Assembly: GCF_025244685.1 (NCBI RefSeq)
Contig: NZ_CP104202.1
Span: forward strand, 1,114,480 to 1,178,479
DNA length: 64,000 nucleotides
Reading direction: 5' to 3'
Origin: Chlorobaculum sp. MV4-Y
Lineage (GTDB): Bacteria; Bacteroidota; Chlorobiia; Chlorobiales; Chlorobiaceae
Shown in pieces: positions 9,340-20,000 of this stretch (its first letter is position 1; every line of letters begins with the position of its first letter). Made by a program: the position numbers and the translations under genes. Below the pieces are notes generated by a model that saw only the letters and a list, made by a program, of their open reading frames with translations, was not told where the DNA came from and searched no databases.

Positions 9340-9783
9340 ATGGTTGACTACTATCCGCCGTGGGGGTTCTATTTCCGGGTTGTCTTCGGCATCAGCCAGG
9401 ACAAGAACGATGCGAGGTTCCAGTCGGTCTCGGGCCTGTCGGTCGAGTACGACTTCGAAACCTTCAAGGAGGGCGGCGAGAACCGCTTCGAGCACAAGCT
9501 GCCGGTAAGGACGAAATATGCCGATCTGGTGCTCAAGCGCGGTCTGTTGACCGATTCGTCGGTCATCGAATGGCTGACCGACGCCTTTCAGAACCGCACG
9601 TTCAACCCCACGGACTTGTCGGTCAACCTCTTGAACGAAAAAGGCGAGCCGCTGCAAACCTGGAACGTGGTGCACGCCATTCCGAAAAAGTGGCTCGTCA
9701 GCGATTTCAATGCGAACGAAAACAGCGTCGTCGTCGAAACGATGGAGCTGAGTTACCGTTACTTCACCGTCCAGAAGGGGTAG
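9340..9783 (+). CDS. eCIS inner tube protein 2 (tube initiator or baseplate-proximal)
   Basis: A 147-residue paralog of the preceding tube protein with the same fold signature: FYFRVVFGISQDKNDARFQSVSGL, ENRFEHKLPVR, YADLVLKRGL, DLSVNLLNEKGEP and VVVETMELSYRYFTVQ. Two tube homologs in a row are usual in eCIS loci. By analogy with Pvc5/Afp5, the second copy forms the first tube layer on the baseplate. It starts 13 bases after tube protein 1, so the pair is translated from one transcript. Confidence 0.9.
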   Translation: MVDYYPPWGFYFRVVFGISQDKNDARFQSVSGLSVEYDFETFKEGGENRFEHKLPVRTKYADLVLKRGLLTDSSVIEWLTDAFQNRTFNPTDLSVNLLNEKGEPLQTWNVVHAIPKKWLVSDFNANENSVVVETMELSYRYFTVQKG

Positions 9784-9787
9784 AAAT

Positions 9788-9979
9788 ATGCCGGTCGAGA
9801 TCAGGGAACTGCATATCAAGGTGACGGTCAACGAAGCGCCGCAGGGCGAGGGCACGGGGGCCAGCCGGAACAGCGCTGAGCGCGGCGGCAGCGAAAATAC
9901 GGGCGCGGATCGTGACGCGATCGTGGCCGAGTGCGTCGAACAGGTGCTCCGGATCATGCAAAACAAACGTGAACGCTGA
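9788..9979 (+). CDS. DUF5908 small eCIS protein (Pvc6-like)
   Basis: A 63-residue protein starting MPVEIRELHIKVTVNE and ending in an amphipathic helix DAIVAECVEQVLRIMQNKRER, with a Gly/Ser/Asn-rich middle. This is the pattern of the short DUF5908 proteins found between the second tube gene and the LysM baseplate gene in eCIS clusters. The exact function is not established; the position suggests a baseplate or tube-junction component. Its stop TGA shares bases with the ATG of the next gene (TGATG), so translation is coupled. Confidence 0.75.
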   Translation: MPVEIRELHIKVTVNEAPQGEGTGASRNSAERGGSENTGADRDAIVAECVEQVLRIMQNKRER

Positions 9980-10689
9980 TGGCTGAGAGCGGAAAACTCG
10001 AAAAGATGCTGATTCTGGCCTTTGCCGATTCGCAACAGGCCGAAAGCGGCGGCAAAAAAGAGGCGGACGACTACGTCGAGGCGCTCATCAACCCGGAGAG
10101 CTACACCCAGAGCTACAAGCTGAAGTTCTCCAAATCGGGCCAGGGCCAGGGTACGAGCGGCCAACAGTTGAAGTACGAGTACTCAGAGCCGGGCGAAATG
10201 AGCTTCGAGTTCCTCTTCGACAACACTGGCATCATCGACGGCAAGAGCCGGGACTCGATCACTGAGGACATCGAGAAGTTCCGCAAGGTGCTGACCGACT
10301 ACAAGGGCGACTCGCACGAGCCGCGTCACTTCAAGCTGGTCTGGGGCGAGAACTCGATCTTCAAGGGGCGGGTGACCTCGCTCGAAATCACCTTCAAGCT
10401 CTTCAAGCCCGACGGCACACCCCTGCGAGCCACGGCCAAGGTAACCTTCAAAAGCAGCATCGAGGAGGAAAAACGCGCCGCAACGGAGGACAGGCAGTCC
10501 GCCGATTTGACACACATCCGCAAGGTCAGGGCCGGTGACACCCTGCCGCTGATGTGCTTCAGAATTTACGGCGACTCGAAATACTACCTCGACGTAGCCG
10601 CAGCCAACGGGCTCGACGACTTCCGCTCGCTGACGCCGGGCGCGGAGATCAGGTTTCCACCCATCGACAAAACCGCAAAGTCATCGTGA
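9979..10689 (+). CDS. eCIS LysM baseplate hub protein (Pvc7/gp53-like)
   Basis: A 236-residue protein. The N-terminal domain (ADDYVEALINPESYTQSYKL, YEYSEPGEMSFEFLFDNTGI, FKLVWGENSIFKGRVTSLEI, FKLFKPDGTPLRATAKVTF) matches the CIS tube/hub domain. A LysM-like motif follows at about residues 180-231 (KVRAGDTLPLMCFRIYGDS, ANGLDDFRSLTPGAEIRFPP). In phage T4 and PVC the equivalent protein clamps the wedge around the hub. Start and stop overlap the neighbouring genes (TGATG upstream, GTGA downstream), typical of tight stoichiometric assembly operons. Confidence 0.88.
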   Translation: MAESGKLEKMLILAFADSQQAESGGKKEADDYVEALINPESYTQSYKLKFSKSGQGQGTSGQQLKYEYSEPGEMSFEFLFDNTGIIDGKSRDSITEDIEKFRKVLTDYKGDSHEPRHFKLVWGENSIFKGRVTSLEITFKLFKPDGTPLRATAKVTFKSSIEEEKRAATEDRQSADLTHIRKVRAGDTLPLMCFRIYGDSKYYLDVAAANGLDDFRSLTPGAEIRFPPIDKTAKSS

Positions 10690-12452
10690 GTCCCGAGAAC
10701 ACCATACCGACCCCGGCGACTCCGGATGTCTGCACCTTCGCGGTGCTGATCGATGGCGCGGAAATTCCCGGCAGGTTCCAGCTCGTGGCGCTCTCGGTAT
10801 CGCACGAACTGAACCGGATTCCCACCGCCGAGCTGCATCTGCTCGACGGGCAGGCTTCGACCGGAACGTTCGCGGCAAGCGACGAAGAGCTGTTCATACC
10901 GGGCAAGAAGATCGAAATCCAGCTCGGCTACCGCTCGACGAACGACAAGGTTTTCAGCGGACTCATCGTCAAGCAGAGCATCAGAATCCGCAAGAACGGC
11001 AGTTTTCTCGCCATCGAGTGCCGGGGCAACGCGGTCAGAATGACGAGGGGACTCAAAAGCCGCTACTTCGCCGACATGAAAGACAGTGACGTCATGGAGG
11101 AGATCATCAACGAGTACGGCCTGACAAGTGATGTAACGGCGACCACGCCGGAGCCGGGTTCGGTGGTGCAGTACGAATCGACGGACTGGGACTTTCTGGT
11201 CTGCCGCGCCGAAGCAAACGGCATGGTGGTGGCGGTGGAGGACGACACGGTGACGGTTGCTCCGCCCGACACCGCCGCCAATCCGGCCGTGACGGTGCGC
11301 TTCGGAGCAACCGTGCTGGAGCTCGACGCGGAACTCGACGCCCGCGTGCAGGAAACCGGCATCACCGCCTCGTCGTGGAACCCGGCGGATCAGTAGCTGG
11401 TGGAGTCGGAGGCGAGCGAACCCTCGACGACCGGTAACGGGAACCTTTCGGCGGACGATCTCGCCGGAGTGCTTGGTGGCGACGCTTCGGTGCTACGCCA
11501 CAGCGGCAACCTGAGCCAGCCCGAGTTGCAGGCTTGGGCCGACGCCCGCCTGATGAAGGAACGGCTCTCAAAGGTGCGCGGACGGGTGCGATTCCAGGGA
11601 ATGGCCTCAATTCTGCCCGGGCAGGTGATCGAGGTGACAGGCATCGGTGCGCGCTTCGAGGGCAAGCTCTACGTCTCCGGCGTGCGGCAGTCAGTGAGCG
11701 GCGGCAACTGGGAGACTGACGTGCAGTTCGGCCTCGATCCGGAGATTTTCCCTGAGCGCTACAATCTGCGCCCGTTGCCCGCATCGGGCCTTCTGCCCGG
11801 CGTCGGCGGCTTGCAGATGGGCGTGGTCACAGTGCTGAAGGGCGACCCGGAGAGCATGGAGCGCATCAAGGTGCGTCTGCCGCTCATCAGCGATTCGGAC
11901 GAGGGGGTCTGGGCGCGGCTCGCCACGCTCGACGCGGGCGACGGACGCGGCACCTTTTTCCGCCCTGAGATCGGCGACGAGGTGGTGGTTGGCTTCATCG
12001 CCGACGACCCGCGCCACCCGGTGGTGCTCGGCATGTGCCATAGCGGCGCGAAACCCGCGCCTGAAGCGGCCTCGGACGACAACCACCGCAAGGGTTACGT
12101 GAGTCGGGAAAAGATGATGCTCACCTTCGACGACGAAAAGAAGATCATCCATCTCGAAACGCCCGGCGGCAACAAGCTCTCGCTGTCGGATGAAGACAAC
12201 GGTATCATCGTCGAGGACATGAACGGCAACAAGATCACCCTCGACGACAAGGGCGTCACCATCGAAAGCGCAAGCAACATTGTGCTCAAGGCGACCGGCG
12301 ACCTCAAGGCCGAGGGGGTGAACATCGAGCTGGCCGCACAGAGCGGCTTCAAGGCCGAAGGCTCTGCGACGGCAGAACTCTCCGGAGCCAGTACAGAGGT
12401 CAAAGGCAGCGCCACGGCGAAGATCAGCGGCGGCATGGTACAGATAAACTGA
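10686..12452 (+). pseudogene. VgrG-like eCIS spike protein (Pvc8-like) with in-frame TAG
   Basis: The spike protein that carries the PAAR tip. GTG at 10686-10688 overlaps the LysM gene stop. The gp27-like part reads FAVLIDGAEIPGRFQLVALS, KIEIQLGYRSTNDKVFSGLI and VVQYESTDWDFLVCRAEANG. TAG at 11394-11396 (codon 237) follows ITASSWNPADQ, and the same frame continues LVESEASEPS, ELQAWADARLMKERLSKVRG, the OB-fold (VVTVLKGDPESMERIKVRLP, RPEIGDEVVVGFIADDPRHP) and a repetitive beta-helix spike to TGA 12450-12452. A single nonsense codon thus separates the base and the needle of one 587-residue protein. Without readthrough the needle would be lost, although CTG/GTG codons just after the TAG could in principle restart translation. 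Confidence 0.85.
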
Positions 12453-12466
12453 AAACTGAAAACGAA

Positions 12467-12736
12467 ATGGCATTCGCGGCAAGAGTCGGCGACATGATCG
12501 TCAGCACAGCAACCCAGGGCGCTCCGGTGCCAATCATCCCGCCCGGAGCGCCAACAGTGCTTATCGGCGGAATGCCAGCAGCACGGCTGGGCGATACGTG
12601 CGGCGCGGACTCCATCGTGATGGGATCGACCAGCGTGATGATCGGTGGAATGCCCGCCGCCCGCATAGGCGACCCGACCGCCGGAGGAGGCACAGTCATG
12701 TCTCCCGGCGCAGTAACCGTAATGATCGGAGGGTAG
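12467..12736 (+). CDS. PAAR-domain spike tip protein
   Basis: An 89-residue PAAR-repeat protein that folds into a sharp metal-stabilised cone on the VgrG-like spike. The paired repeats VLIGGMPAARLGDTCGA and VMIGGMPAARIGDPTAG and the C-terminal GAVTVMIGG are diagnostic. The N-terminus AARVGDMIVSTATQGAPVP resembles the PAAR proteins of eCIS and type VI systems. It follows the spike gene by 14 bases. It carries no extra C-terminal toxin domain, so cargo must be loaded elsewhere. Confidence 0.92.
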   Translation: MAFAARVGDMIVSTATQGAPVPIIPPGAPTVLIGGMPAARLGDTCGADSIVMGSTSVMIGGMPAARIGDPTAGGGTVMSPGAVTVMIGG

Positions 12737-12757
12737 AATTGAATAATGAAAATGTAG

Positions 12758-12842
12758 GGGCAGGCCTCGCGCCTACCCAGCCCGGAAAATCGCCAATAGG
12801 TCGAATAGGTCATAGAAGTCCTATACGACCTATTCGACCTAT
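12758..12842. repeat. Palindromic intergenic element between PAAR and gp25 genes
   Basis: The 121-base gap holds a GC-rich imperfect hairpin (GGGGCAGGCC...GCGCCTACCC, about 12758-12780). After it comes a perfect 16-base inverted repeat, 12796-12811 (ATAGGTCGAATAGGTC) against 12827-12842, with a 15-base centre that can itself pair 4 bases (ATAG/CTAT). A short pyrimidine-rich run (AACTCTTTCTT) follows on the plus strand. It could act as an attenuator that lowers expression of the downstream baseplate genes, as an mRNA-stability stem, or be a member of a genome-wide repeat family. No coding frame crosses it. Confidence 0.7.
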
Positions 12843-12857
12843 AACTCTTTCTTAATC

Positions 12858-13298
12858 ATGCAATACCCGTTTCTTGGACGTGGCTGGGCCTTTCCGCCGG
12901 TGTTCGACCGGAACCTGCCGGGCGCGCGGATGCTCGAAGACGAGGCGGATATCGCGTCGAGCCTCGCGGTGCTGCTCGGCACGGCGCAGGGCGAGCGGGT
13001 CATGATGCCGTGGTACGGCTGCAACCTCGACGAACTGATCTACGAAAGCCTTGATACTCGGATCAAAACCCTCGTCGCGGACAAGATCGAATCGGCCATT
13101 CTCTACCACGAACCACGCATCCGGCTCGAAAAGGTCTCGATCGAAAAAAACGATGAGAACGAAGGCATTCTGCTCATCAGCATCGACTACACGGTCAAGA
13201 CCACCAATTCGCGTTTCAACATGGTTTATCCGTTCTACATCCAGGAGGGCACCGACATCGACATGGCAATAACCGTCAATCCTTTGGGGGAGAACTAA
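12858..13298 (+). CDS. gp25-like baseplate wedge protein (Pvc9-like)
   Basis: A 146-residue GPW/gp25-family protein, the lysozyme-like small wedge subunit that starts sheath polymerisation. Signature stretches are LGRGWAFPPVF, DEADIASSLAVLLGTAQGER, MMPWYGCNLDELIYE (the EPR-type loop region of gp25) and IDYTVKTTNSRFNMVYPFYI. It starts 121 bases after the PAAR gene, beyond a palindromic element, and ends 3 bases before the large baseplate gene. The antisense frame over the same region is a composition shadow. Confidence 0.9.
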   Translation: MQYPFLGRGWAFPPVFDRNLPGARMLEDEADIASSLAVLLGTAQGERVMMPWYGCNLDELIYESLDTRIKTLVADKIESAILYHEPRIRLEKVSIEKNDENEGILLISIDYTVKTTNSRFNMVYPFYIQEGTDIDMAITVNPLGEN

Positions 13299-13301
13299 AG
13301 C

Positions 13302-16300
13302 ATGGCCGACGGCAACAAGTGCACGATGCAAACGGATCCGAACCGGCTCAGGCGGGACGGCACGAGCCAGAAGCAGCGCTTCCCCGCCGCGCTCGATCCC
13401 GCTAGCGCGCCCATCGATGGGCGAACGCCCGAGGTACTCATCGCTTTTGCCCGGAACTACTCGGCCTCGGTGCGCTATTACGACCTGAACAACGCCGAGA
13501 TCGACAACTGGACGCGCTTTTTCAGCGACGACATCGCCGTCAGGGTCGCCTGCGCATCGATTGAAACGGTTGAGCTGTACCGCAAGCGCATCAAAGAGCT
13601 GCTCGACATTCTGAAGAACGATGGCGACTTTGCTTCGGACGCGGAACAGAAAAAAGCGCTCGGCTGGCTCTTCAGCGACATCGGCACGCTCGCGCGACAG
13701 CTCGACCGCCTCAAGGACGACCTCGATCCCGCCGTCGCGCTCAAGGCGACCCTGCGGAACCTGATCGCAAGCCGCCTCGCTCCGGCCTTCGGCAAGCTCA
13801 TCGCCGCGTTCAAGGCGGGCGTCAAGCTCGGTCACATCGAAAACGAGACTGATGCGGACGGCAAGATCGTCGCAAAAACGACGCCGGACGGAGAACTCGT
13901 AATTTTCGAGGCGTCTCCCGAGCCGTTCGAGGCGATCTGCTCGGCGGGCCTCTCGAAGGAGTGGATCACCGGCGGAGCGACGGAGTGGACGGCGTATTTC
14001 GACTCCATCGAGCCGAACGAATCGCTCTACGCTACGCTGACCGGCCTCGACGCCTGGAGCCGCCTGGCGAGGCACAACCTTTTCATCTCGCAGCTCGACC
14101 TCTTCCTGAAAGCCTACGCCCGCATCGTCGCCGACGCCAAGACCGCTTTGCCAGAGCTCCTCACCGGGCGCGACGACCACCAGCCGCACTACGCGCTCTA
14201 TCTCGCCTTCGTGCAGTTGATGGAGCTGTCGCGCAGTCACCTGAACACGCTGACCGGACGCCATCTCGATTTTTACTACAAAGAGGTGCTGAAACTCGCG
14301 CCGAACGCCTCCGAACCCGACAAGGTTCATCTGCTCTTCGAGCTGGCCAAGAACAGGGAGAGCGCTCGGCTCGAAGCCGGAACCCTCTTCAAGGGCAAGA
14401 ACGAAACTGGCCAGACCGTGCAGTACGCGCTCGACGAGAAGCTTGTCGCCAACCGCGCCACCATCGAAGCGTTGCAGGCAGTGCGCCACTCGATCAACGA
14501 CACGCAAAAACGCCTCTACGCCTGGCCGGAGGTCAATTCCGGCGACGGCATCGGTGGCGAAATCATCGCGACCGACGGCCAGTGGCATCCGTTCCTGAAC
14601 GACACCGGCGTAACCAGTCTCGCCGAAGTCGGCTTCGCCATTGCCTCGAACTGCCTGCTGCTCCGGGAGGGAAACCGCGAAATCACGCTCACCCTTGAGT
14701 TCAACAGAGGCAAGGTTTTACAAAGCGCGTTCTGCAACAGCTTCGATTTTTACCTCTCGACCAGCAAGAAATGGGTTCAGGCCACGCTCGACACGACCAA
14801 CGTTTCGGCATCCACCTCACTATCGAAAAAGGTCAGAATCCCGCTCACCTTCGGCGGGGAGCAGCCAGCGGTCGAGCCGATGAGCGAGGCTTCACCGGGC
14901 AACGCGCTTCCGGCATCGCTGCCGATGCTCAAGGCTGTGCTCAAGCAGGAGTCGGCCCAAAGCCTGCCGCTTTCGACGCTTCAGGAGCTGCGGATCGACA
15001 TCGCCAAGTCACAACTCGAAGTAAGCATCGGCTTCGACAGCGCTGGCAAGCCTGACGGCAACGGACTGAAGAGCCTCGCTGTCTCGAACAAGTTCGGCGA
15101 CCTCAAGACCGACAAGCCTTTCCAGCCCTTCGGCGCGACGCCCGAAAGCGACGACTGGCTGATCATCGGTTCGGACGAACTGTTCCAGAAAAAGGACGCC
15201 CGGTTCCAGTTGCGCATCGTCTGGAAAGGACTCCCGTTCTGGAGAGGCGACATCGACTTCGACTGGGTCAACGAATTTTATCCAAAGGCCGATTTCGCCT
15301 TCCTCAAACAGGGTTCGTGGCCGAAGAAAAACGACCTCGAAAACCAGAAACTTTTCAGCTGGAAATATGCCGAGGTGGCCTTCCCGGAATCGAAAGCCAC
15401 CCTGCCCGCGCTGGCGTTGACCGGGACGCACTTCGACGAGACGCGCTACACGCTCGACAGCCGCAGCGGCTTCATGAAGCTGACGCTCAACGGCGATTTC
15501 GGCCACAAGCTCTACCCGCTCACCCTGAGCCGGTACATGATGCGCGTCGCGGCAAAGGACAAGGAGCTGGTCGATGACTGCATGAGCCTCTGGAAAAAGG
15601 TGCGCCATGATCTGTACGAGTGGAAAAATGGACGGAAAGAACCGAAAAATCCGAAGAACTTCACGAGCCAGTTTGTCGAACAGTTCTCAAAATGTATGCC
15701 GGTCGAGCCCTACACGCCGGTGATCGAATCGCTGACGCTGAGCTACACCGCCTCCGCGCAGCTCTCGGATGCGGGCCTGTACCAGCTCACGCCGTTCGGC
15801 TGCAAGGCAGTGACGCCGGGCAAAAAATCGACGCTGCTCTACCCGTTCGACAACGAGGGTGAACTCTACATCGGCATCGACGGCTTCACGCCAGGCCGGA
15901 ACCTCTCGGTGCTCTTCCAGCTTGCCGAGGGGAGCGCCTCGCCGACGGTCTCGAAGCCGGAAAAGCATGTCGCGTGGAGCTGGCTTCGCTCGAACAAATG
16001 GGTCGATTTCGAGACCTCCGAGCTGTCGGACGACATGGCGCAGCTCACCCGCTCCGGCATCATCCGCTTCGCCGTGCCCTCGTCGGCCACCAGCGGCAAC
16101 TCGCTTCTGGGTGGCGGAAATCTGCACTGGCTACGGGCGGTGGTGAAGGAGAAGCCGGAGGCGGTCTGCAAAATCATCGGCGTCGAGACGCAGGCAGCCA
16201 GAGCGACGCGCCTCACCGGCAACGACTCCGCCGGTCAGCTCGCGGCGGAGAGCATCAAAAAAGCGGTCACGCCCGATGCGTCGGTCAAAAAGATCACGCA

Positions 16301-17030
16301 GCCCTACGCCAGCTTCGGCGGACGGAAGGCCGAGGATGAAACCGCGTTCCGCACGAGAGTCAGCGAACGGCTGCGCCACCGGAACCGCGCCATCACGATG
16401 TGGGATTACGAACGGCTGGTGCTCGAAGCCTTCCCGCAGATTTACAAGGTCAAGTGCCTGAACCACACCCGCTACGAACCAGGCGAAACCGGCGTCGGTA
16501 TCTATCGCGAACTCGCGCCTGGACATGTCACCATCGTGGCGGTGCCAAACTTGCTGAACAACAACGCCATCGATCCGCTGCGGCCCTACACCAGCCTCGG
16601 CGAGCTCGACCTGATCCGGACATATCTCGAAAAGCACGCCTCGGAGCTGGTGAGCCTGCACGTCGAAAATCCGGTGTTCGAGACCATCAGCACCGAGTTC
16701 AGCGTCCGCTTCCGGCAGGGTGTCGATGAAGCCTTTTACATCGGGCAGTTGCAGCAGGAACTCATGAAGTTTCTCTCGCCCTGGGCCTTCGAGGAGGGAA
16801 TGGACATCGCGTTCGGCGGCAAAATCCACAAATCCTCGCTGATCGATTTCGTCGAGGAGCGAGCCTACGTGGACTACGTCACTGATTTCAAAATGTACCA
16901 TACCGACGGCAACGGAAAGACGAGCGGCGACCTTGACGAAGCTGCCACCACCCTGCCGCTCTCGATCCTCGTATCGGTGGAGGCTTCCGGACACGCGATC
17001 ACGCCGATCTCCGGAGAACTCGACGGATAA
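13302..17030 (+). CDS. Large baseplate wedge protein, baseplate J-like (Pvc11)
   Basis: A 1242-residue wedge protein of the Pvc11/Afp11 (T4 gp6) class. The N-terminal half is helical with PEVLIAFARNYSASVRYYDL and HLDFYYKEVLKLAPNASEPD, typical of eCIS baseplate proteins. The C-terminal part has the J-like core: QPYASFGGRKAEDETAFRTR, ERLRHRNRAITMWDYERLVL (about residues 1020-1045), FPQIYKVKCLNHT and HVTIVAVPNLLNN. A gp25-interacting tail follows. ATG is preceded by GGGGGAG at good spacing. No stop or frameshift interrupts it. It is expected to form the ring of six wedges around the hub together with the next gene product. Confidence 0.92.
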   Translation: MADGNKCTMQTDPNRLRRDGTSQKQRFPAALDPASAPIDGRTPEVLIAFARNYSASVRYYDLNNAEIDNWTRFFSDDIAVRVACASIETVELYRKRIKELLDILKNDGDFASDAEQKKALGWLFSDIGTLARQLDRLKDDLDPAVALKATLRNLIASRLAPAFGKLIAAFKAGVKLGHIENETDADGKIVAKTTPDGELVIFEASPEPFEAICSAGLSKEWITGGATEWTAYFDSIEPNESLYATLTGLDAWSRLARHNLFISQLDLFLKAYARIVADAKTALPELLTGRDDHQPHYALYLAFVQLMELSRSHLNTLTGRHLDFYYKEVLKLAPNASEPDKVHLLFELAKNRESARLEAGTLFKGKNETGQTVQYALDEKLVANRATIEALQAVRHSINDTQKRLYAWPEVNSGDGIGGEIIATDGQWHPFLNDTGVTSLAEVGFAIASNCLLLREGNREITLTLEFNRGKVLQSAFCNSFDFYLSTSKKWVQATLDTTNVSASTSLSKKVRIPLTFGGEQPAVEPMSEASPGNALPASLPMLKAVLKQESAQSLPLSTLQELRIDIAKSQLEVSIGFDSAGKPDGNGLKSLAVSNKFGDLKTDKPFQPFGATPESDDWLIIGSDELFQKKDARFQLRIVWKGLPFWRGDIDFDWVNEFYPKADFAFLKQGSWPKKNDLENQKLFSWKYAEVAFPESKATLPALALTGTHFDETRYTLDSRSGFMKLTLNGDFGHKLYPLTLSRYMMRVAAKDKELVDDCMSLWKKVRHDLYEWKNGRKEPKNPKNFTSQFVEQFSKCMPVEPYTPVIESLTLSYTASAQLSDAGLYQLTPFGCKAVTPGKKSTLLYPFDNEGELYIGIDGFTPGRNLSVLFQLAEGSASPTVSKPEKHVAWSWLRSNKWVDFETSELSDDMAQLTRSGIIRFAVPSSATSGNSLLGGGNLHWLRAVVKEKPEAVCKIIGVETQAARATRLTGNDSAGQLAAESIKKAVTPDASVKKITQPYASFGGRKAEDETAFRTRVSERLRHRNRAITMWDYERLVLEAFPQIYKVKCLNHTRYEPGETGVGIYRELAPGHVTIVAVPNLLNNNAIDPLRPYTSLGELDLIRTYLEKHASELVSLHVENPVFETISTEFSVRFRQGVDEAFYIGQLQQELMKFLSPWAFEEGMDIAFGGKIHKSSLIDFVEERAYVDYVTDFKMYHTDGNGKTSGDLDEAATTLPLSILVSVEASGHAITPISGELDG

Positions 17031-17066
17031 CCAACGATAAACCGTGACGAAAAAAGAATTTCCGAC

Positions 17067-20000
17067 ATGGCTGTAACGACCGGAACCATACAGAAAGAGC
17101 CGCAGCGAGAACCGGATCAGGACTTCACCGCCCTGCGCCGCAAGGGCATCGAACTCATCGAACAGATGAGCAGCCGGTGGTGGACGGACTACAACAGTCA
17201 CGATCCGGGCGTCACCATGCTCGAAGCGCTCTGTTACGCCATCACCGACCTCGGCTACCGGATCGGCTGGGACATCGTCGACCTGTTGCAAAATCCGCCG
17301 GGCGAAGGCACGGATAACGCCATCCAATCCTTTTTCACGGCGCGTGAAATCCTGACGGTCAATCCGCTCACGGCGGACGATTTCCGCCGCCTGCTCATCG
17401 ATCACAAGGGAATCAGCAAGGCGTGGATCGCCACCCGGCAGAGGGCGTGCGAAAGCGCCTGGTACGCCGACTGCAAGCATGACCGGCTGAGCTTCATGCC
17501 TTCAGGCGCACAGACTTTCGAAGCGAACGCCGTCTCGCCGCGCGGCATCCGCGATGTGTTCCTGCAATTCGAAAACGACCCGGAACTTGGCGATCTGAAC
17601 GACCGAAAGATCCGCCACGCCTTCGCGATTCTGAATGCCGACGAAGAGGCGCTGGAGGTCACAGCGGAGTTCCGTATGCCCTTGTGGTCAACCATCGAGC
17701 TTGGCGAGGTATCAAAGTACGTCGATAGCAGCGGCAAGCTGCTGCACGCCGTGACCGGCGTCGAGCTGACAAACATCGCCGATGGCCAGCAGAAGCACAG
17801 GTATCTGGCCGACATCGAAATTTCATTCGATGTCGATGCCGGAGACGCAGCGCTCTCGCCGCTCGTGATTCAGGCTGTGCCGGTCAAACTGTACGGCTCC
17901 ACTTCGGATTTGAAGGGTTACGGCGACACCTGGAGTTTTTCGGATTTCGACAGCGCCGAGCTGGCGAAAATAGTGGCCGAGCCGTTCCTGCGGAAATCAG
18001 CCGCCGTGCAGCGCATCACCGGCGAGGCTGCCGCGCTGCTCCGGGCGCACCGGAACCTGTGCGAGGAGTTCTGCTGCATCGAGCCGGTGAGAACCGAAGA
18101 GGTGGCGATCTGCGCGGACATCCTCCTCGAACCGGAAGCCGACATCGAACAGGTGTTCGCCGCAATGCTGCTGGCCATCGAAAACTACTTCAATCCACCG
18201 CTCGCGTTCCACTCGCTCGACGAGCTGCTGAAAGAGGGCATGGCGGTCGAGGATATTTTTGAAGGCCCGGTGCTGACGCACGGCTTCCTCAAACAGGAGG
18301 AACTCGAAAAGGCGCGGCTCCGCAAAACGCTCCGCACCTCCGACATCATCAACGAAATCGTGGAGATCGAAGGAGTCATGGCGGTCAGAAGTCTCCGCCT
18401 GACCCGGTACGACAGCACCGGCAATCCGGTCGGCGGCGTAGCCGACATCGGGCGGGGCATTGACAAAAAGAGAATCAGCGCCGAATGGAAACTCGAAATC
18501 AGCGAAAACTGCCTGCCGCTGCTCTCCGTCGATAACTCGGCCTTCCTCTTTTTCAAAAACGACCTGCCGTTCGTCGCCGACTTCGCGGAGGTGAGCGACA
18601 CGCTCGCGCAACTCCGGGGCCAGGCGGAGCGGCTCAAAACGCAAAACTCTGGCTTGCTCGACCTGCCTGTGCCAAAGGGGCGCTACCGCAATCCGGAGCG
18701 TTACGCCCCCGTGCAGTACACGCTGCCGGAGTGCTATGGCGTCGGCCCTGATGGCGTACGCGAACCAGCCACGGCGGAGCGGCACGCGCAGGTGAGGCAG
18801 CTCAAGGGGTACCTGATGGTGTTCGAGCAGCTGCTCGCCAACGCCTTCTCGCAACTGGCGGGCGCGCGCCACCTCTTTTCGCTCGACCCGGCGGTGCAGC
18901 AGACGATGTTCGTCCAGAGCCTGAACAATGACGATCTCATTCGCGGGGTCACGGACATTCTGAATGCGGAACTCGACGAAGCGGCGCTGCACGAAATGGC
19001 CGAAAGCGCCACGACCATGCAGGAGCGGCGCGGTCGCTTCCTCGACCACCTGCTGGCCCGTTTCGGTGAACGCTTCAGCGACTACGCCTTGCAGATCACT
19101 GACTACGACGGCAGGAAAAAACCGGCAGAGACGCTGATTGCCGACAAACTCGCTTTCCTCTCCGCCCTTCCGGAGCTGAGCCGGAACCGCGCCAAAGGGC
19201 TGAACACGGCGGCCACGACGCTGACGCCAGACGACGAGGCGGTCCTGAAAAAACGTATTTCGCTGCTGGCCGGTCTCGCGCCCGAAACGGCGCAAAAGAT
19301 TATTGTCGTGGAACATCTGCTCTTCAGACCGCGCTTCCCCGGCGACGCCCTGATGGAGGTGTGCCTTGGCAAACTGCTTTGCGGCGCGTGCGGCGAGGCT
19401 GACCCATACTCGTTCCAGCTCACCGTGGTGATGCCCGGCTGGCACACGCCGTTCGACAAAAACATCGAACTGCGCAGATTCATCGAAAACACCATCCGGC
19501 AGGAGCTGCCCGCCCACATCCTCGGCAAAATCTGCTGGGTGGGCAATCAGGATTACGACTCGACTTACCGCGAACTGCTGACCGTGCCGCTGGCCGAGTA
19601 CCTGCGCGAAGAGGGCCGGAACGCCGGAAACGCCCGCCCCTCGGTGAGCAACGCCCAGAGCGGCGCGGACAAACTGCACAACGCCGCCCTCGAATCGTTC
19701 AGCGCATGGATGCAAACCGGAGTTTACCGGACAATCAACGACGGTGATCTCGACACGACGCTCCGCGAACTCTTCGTCGCCGAACTCGATCCGCTGTCGG
19801 AGATCTACAGCGGCGTCAGCAACTACGACGTTATCGGCCCCACCATCTACGACATGATGTCGGAGCACTTCGCGGGAGTCGTCGAGGATGACCGCTGGTA
19901 CATCTACGACCGCTTCGAGGCGGCCTGGAACGCCTGGCTCGCCGCGCTGCCAAAGGCGAAGCAGAGCGAGGGGTGCCCCGCCGGATTCGTTTCGCGCGTG

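Noticed and set aside
6002..11396. Pyrrolysine or general amber recoding as the explanation of the two TAG codons
   Set aside because: No pylT/pylS-like sequence is visible in this window and other genes here end normally with TAG or TGA; kept only as an open hypothesis.
12852..14588. Long antisense frame over the gp25 and J-like genes, and similar long frames opposite sheath, wedges, dnaE and GH65
   Set aside because: Shadows caused by high GC and codon bias; the sense genes have clear domains.
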